DNA of 64,000 bases from Pseudomonas chlororaphis subsp. piscium. GTDB taxonomy: Bacteria > Pseudomonadota > Gammaproteobacteria > Pseudomonadales > Pseudomonadaceae. The notes beneath the pieces were generated by a model. The model had not been told where the DNA came from. It did not search any database and saw only the letters and a program-made list of their open reading frames with translations. Positions 61,423 through 64,000 of this stretch are shown here, one piece after another. Location: assembly GCF_003850345.1 (NCBI RefSeq), contig NZ_CP027707.1, positions 2,356,001 through 2,420,000 on the forward strand. Direction: 5' to 3'. The first letter of the stretch is position 1. Each line of letters begins with the position of its first letter. Both the position numbers and the translations under genes were made by a program.

Positions 61423-62343
61423 ATGAAAGGCGACGCCTCTCTGTTCGCAGCCATTGATCTTGGGTCCAACGCGTTTCGCCTGATGATCGGCCAGCCGGTC
61501 AGGCGCAGCCAGGGGTTCATGATCCAGGAAGTGAAGACCCTGCGGGAGCCGGTGCGCCTGGCCGAGGGCTTCCAGGAGGGCACCCTGGACGAGCTGGCGC
61601 TGGACCGGGGCTGGCAGGCGCTGGCGCGCTTTGGCAAGAAGCTGCGCGGTTTCGAGGCCGGGCGGGTGCGGGCGGTGGCCACCAGCGCCGTGCGCGAAGC
61701 CGACAATGCGCCGCTGTTCCTGGCCAGCGCGGAGCGCCACCTGGGGTTTCGCATCGATGTCATCTCCGGGCATGAAGAGGCGCGGCTGGTGTATGCCGGC
61801 GTCGCCCATACCGTGCCGGGCAGCGAAAGCATGCGGTTGGTGGTGGACATCGGCGGCGGTTCCACCGAGTTGATCCTGGGGCAGGGCGCCCAGCCCTTGC
61901 TGACCGAGAGTATCGCCATTGGCAGCGGGACCTTCGGCGTGCGCTACTTTCCGGGCGGCGCGGTCTCGGCTCACGCCCTGCAGGAAGCCGAGCGCATGGC
62001 CAGCCTGAAGTTCGAGAAAGTCGCCCGGCGTTATCGCCAGCTGGGTTGGCAGCAGGCCATAGGTTCCTCGGGCACCGCCCGGTTCCTGGCCAAGGTGCTC
62101 AAGGCCAACGGCCTGAACGATTATGGCCAGGACGGCATCACCTACGGCGGGCTGTTGCGCCTGTCGCTGCGCCTGCTGGAAGCCGGGCATGTCAAACGCC
62201 TCAGGCTGGCCGGGCTGCAGTCCCATCGCCTGAGCATCCTGCCCGGCGGCCTGGCGGTGATGCTGGCGGCGTTCAAGGTGTTTGGCGTCACCCATATGAC
62301 GCCTCCGAGCCGGGGCTGCGTTTCGGCGTGCTGCATGGCCTGA
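61423..62343 (+). CDS. Ppx/GppA-family phosphatase with frameshifted C-terminus
   Basis: 306 residues as read. ASKHA fold: FAAIDLGSNAFRLMIGQP, RAVATSAVREADN, ISGHEEARLVYAGV, LVVDIGGGSTELILG, and AIGSSGTARF. Single-domain short form of exopolyphosphatase/pppGpp phosphatase. After VFGVTHM (ATG at 62296-62298) the frame reads into unrelated TPPSRGC and stops early. Inserting one G after this ATG gives DASEPGLRFGVLHGLI, the conserved family ending, stopping at 62357. A one-base deletion (real or sequencing) is the simplest reading. The catalytic core is unaffected. Confidence 0.85.
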   Translation: MKGDASLFAAIDLGSNAFRLMIGQPVRRSQGFMIQEVKTLREPVRLAEGFQEGTLDELALDRGWQALARFGKKLRGFEAGRVRAVATSAVREADNAPLFLASAERHLGFRIDVISGHEEARLVYAGVAHTVPGSESMRLVVDIGGGSTELILGQGAQPLLTESIAIGSGTFGVRYFPGGAVSAHALQEAERMASLKFEKVARRYRQLGWQQAIGSSGTARFLAKVLKANGLNDYGQDGITYGGLLRLSLRLLEAGHVKRLRLAGLQSHRLSILPGGLAVMLAAFKVFGVTHMTPPSRGCVSACCMA

Positions 62344-62581
62344 TATGTAACAACTGATTACCAATCGTCATCTGCAAACCGCTGGCCTTCCTCCGGCCAG
62401 CGGTTCCCACCAGGGTGTTCCGTCGCTCTATTTCAATCCTTCGCCGGCCACGCCGAAATCAATCGACGAGGCAACGCCTGCGCGCCGTCGCCGCGGCATC
62501 CCGCCGTCGAAAAACGGCTGTCATAAAAAGTGCGATTTTCCGGGGCACTATCCCAGCAGTCTGAAAACAGGGGAATGAACC

Positions 62582-62995
62582 ATGAGTGACAAACGCCGCG
62601 TGCTGTTCGTGTGCGCCAGGAATGACGCCCGCTCGCTGATGGCCGAAGCGCTGCTGCGCCACGCCGACGCCGAAGACTTCGACGCTTTCAGTGCCGGCCT
62701 GGAGGCCAGCGAGATCGACCCGCGCACCCTGGAGTCTCTCGAACATATCGGCATCGACACCGAGGGGCTGCGCAGCAAGGCCCTCGACGAGTTCGCGGGG
62801 CAGCAGTTCCACTATGTCATCACCCTGTGCGACAAGTCCTCGGAAGAGGCCGCGCGCATGCCGTCCTCCGGCGAGGTGATCGTCTGGAACTTCGAGGACC
62901 CGGTCACCAGCGACAAACATGAACCGTTCCGCCACACCCTCCAGGAAATCCACGATCGGCTGCATATGTTCATCACCGTGAAAACCCGCTCGTGA
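62582..62995 (+). CDS. Low-molecular-weight phosphatase / ArsC-like protein
   Basis: 137 residues. VLFVCARNDARSLMAEALL carries the CX5R P-loop (Cys11, Arg17). FSAGLEAS and VITLCDKSSEEAA follow, and VWNFEDP holds the Asp. Thioredoxin-coupled arsenate reductases need Cys82 and Cys89; here only the first equivalent (Cys83) is present and position 90 is Ala. It may be a phosphatase or a glutathione/mycothiol-independent variant instead of arsenate reductase. No ars genes adjoin it. Confidence 0.78.
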   Translation: MSDKRRVLFVCARNDARSLMAEALLRHADAEDFDAFSAGLEASEIDPRTLESLEHIGIDTEGLRSKALDEFAGQQFHYVITLCDKSSEEAARMPSSGEVIVWNFEDPVTSDKHEPFRHTLQEIHDRLHMFITVKTRS

Positions 62996-63279
62996 TGGGC
63001 AAGGATCACCGATCCTCTCTTGCTGAATCGCTGATTCTCCCTCGCTGACAAGCACGGCCGGGCCTTGTACCGGCCAACCCCTTGCCACCCCGAACCAAGA
63101 CTCCCCAGGCGCGCCCTTGGCGGGAGCGCCTGGCCCTGGTCGTTTTGTTTACCCCGGGCTCTCTCCTCTGGCGGTCGCCAACCTCTGGCCGTCTACACTT
63201 AACTCCAGGCCACACAGGGCGACTGCCCTGGGCGCATTCAACCGGTATCAACAAAAACAATAGTCTCGGGAGAAACCTG
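62996..63279. other. Gene-free region before tctC-like gene
   Basis: CAGGCGC / GCGCCTG (63106-63112 and 63126-63132) form a 7-bp hairpin in the middle. Nothing else recognisable; promoter of the next gene presumably lies in the last 100 bases. Confidence 0.4.
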
Positions 63280-64000
63280 ATGTTCACAGCACTGCGTCGA
63301 TTCAGCCGCGGCATGGCCATTGCCGCCAGCCTCGCCACGCTCACCCTCGCGACCCCGGCGCTCGCCCTGGATACGGTCAAGTTCATGGCCCCGGGCTCCG
63401 TGGGCGGCGGTTATGACCAGACCGCGCGGGTCCTGGGCAAGGCTTTGCTCGAGGCCGGCACGGCCAAGTCCGTGACCTTCGAGAACAAGGGCGGAGCCGG
63501 GGGCACCCTGGGGCTGGCGCAGTTCGCCAACAGCACCAAGGGCGACCCGAATGCGCTGCTGGTGGTGGGGGCGATCATGGTCACCGCGGTGGAGCAGAAC
63601 AAGCCGCAGATCAGCCTCAAGGACGTGACGCCGATCGCCCGCCTGTTCACCGAATACAACGTGTTCGCCGTGCGTGACGAGTCGCCCTACAAGACCCTCG
63701 AGGACTTGCTCAAGGACTTCAAGGCCAACCCGGCCAGCATCAAATGGGGCGGTGGCTCCAAGGGTTCCATCGACCATATCGGCATTGCCGAGCTGGCGAG
63801 CAAGATGGACGTTCCGGTGAACAAGGTGAACTACGTTGCCTATGCCGGCGGCGGCGAGGTGGTGGCCGCGACCCTGGGCGGGCACATCACGGTGATCACC
63901 GGCGGTTATGCCGAGCTGGCCAAGTACGTGCAGTCCAAGCAGTTCCGCCTGCTCGCCATCGGCGCTCCGGAGCGCGTTCCCGGCATCGATGCGCCGACTC
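63280..64000 (+). CDS. Tripartite tricarboxylate transporter binding protein, 3' end outside window
   Basis: 240 codons visible. Signal peptide (MAIAASLATLTLATPALA-LD), then KFMAPGSVGGGYDQTARVLG, FENKGGAGGTLGLAQF and NKVNYVAYAGGGEVVAATLG, the TctC pattern. Periplasmic receptor for citrate or related tricarboxylates. A GGGAGA site precedes the ATG. tctBA are expected just beyond the window. Confidence 0.88.
   Translation, partial: MFTALRRFSRGMAIAASLATLTLATPALALDTVKFMAPGSVGGGYDQTARVLGKALLEAGTAKSVTFENKGGAGGTLGLAQFANSTKGDPNALLVVGAIMVTAVEQNKPQISLKDVTPIARLFTEYNVFAVRDESPYKTLEDLLKDFKANPASIKWGGGSKGSIDHIGIAELASKMDVPVNKVNYVAYAGGGEVVAATLGGHITVITGGYAELAKYVQSKQFRLLAIGAPERVPGIDAPT

Overview
The window looks like chromosomal DNA of a fluorescent-group Pseudomonas (P. 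fluorescens / protegens / chlororaphis type; inferred, not proven). The reasons are uniformly high GC, Pseudomonas-type gene sets (glcDEFG with glcC, AruF/AruG and AotJ/AotO homologues, HglS, MntH, CobF, SelD-SelU, a small bacterial metallothionein) and many copies of short REP-type palindromes typical of these genomes. About 64 protein genes were found, three of them partial or damaged. No rRNA, tRNA, CRISPR array, integrase or transposase was seen.

Layout. 0-6.3 kb: a truncated duplicate of an ABC ATPase start, a 1-Cys peroxiredoxin, then an ABC ATPase / FtsX permease / AttH-like lipoprotein operon and a periplasmic protein. 6.7-7.3 kb: a toxin-first RelE/HigA-like toxin-antitoxin pair. 7.5-12.3 kb: 2-oxoadipate dioxygenase/decarboxylase (HglS), a MASE2-GGDEF diguanylate cyclase, an M20 peptidase and an AhpD-like protein. 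12.3-19.8 kb, all on the minus strand: an RpiR regulator tightly coupled to isochorismatase-like, glutamine-synthetase-like and N-formylglutamate-amidohydrolase-like genes, followed by an APC permease and both subunits of an arginine-succinyltransferase-like enzyme. This is a coherent amine or amino-acid catabolic island of unknown substrate. 19.9-30.4 kb: LysR/DUF4865 pair, histidine phosphatase and cobF, FtrA-like regulator and rhodanese, an AotJ/AotO-like pair without permeases, an esterase, a periplasmic protein, a DMT exporter and an AraC regulator.

30.7-34 kb: mntH, then a lower-GC PAAR-domain protein with a glycine-zipper C terminus directly abutting a small three-helix membrane protein, read as an orphan type VI secretion effector and its immunity protein. 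34.1-39.4 kb: the glycolate oxidase operon glcDEFG with divergent glcC and two palindromic operators. 39.4-44.8 kb: a 56-residue metallothionein, DUF6555, an AraC regulator, XapX, a quinone-oxidoreductase-like enzyme, and a purine nucleoside permease with a Tsx-like porin behind a PurR-type operator. 45-46.5 kb: a lower-GC insertion with an MBL-fold hydrolase and an overlapping upstream ORF. 46.6-50 kb: selD-selU and a DUF318 permease. 50.2-54.6 kb: an IclR regulator divergent from an amino-acid ABC transporter operon ending in a DAO-family flavoprotein. 54.6-64 kb: histidine phosphatase, glutathione S-transferase, PhzF, an AraC regulator divergent from a natural Baeyer-Villiger monooxygenase / alpha-beta-hydrolase fusion, a Ppx/GppA phosphatase with an apparent one-base deletion near its end, an ArsC-like phosphatase, and the start of a TctC-type binding protein.

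The best candidates for undescribed biology are the PAAR effector/immunity pair, the RpiR-isochorismatase-GS-FGase operon with its AruFG-like neighbour, the MBL-fold island, and the monooxygenase-esterase fusion.
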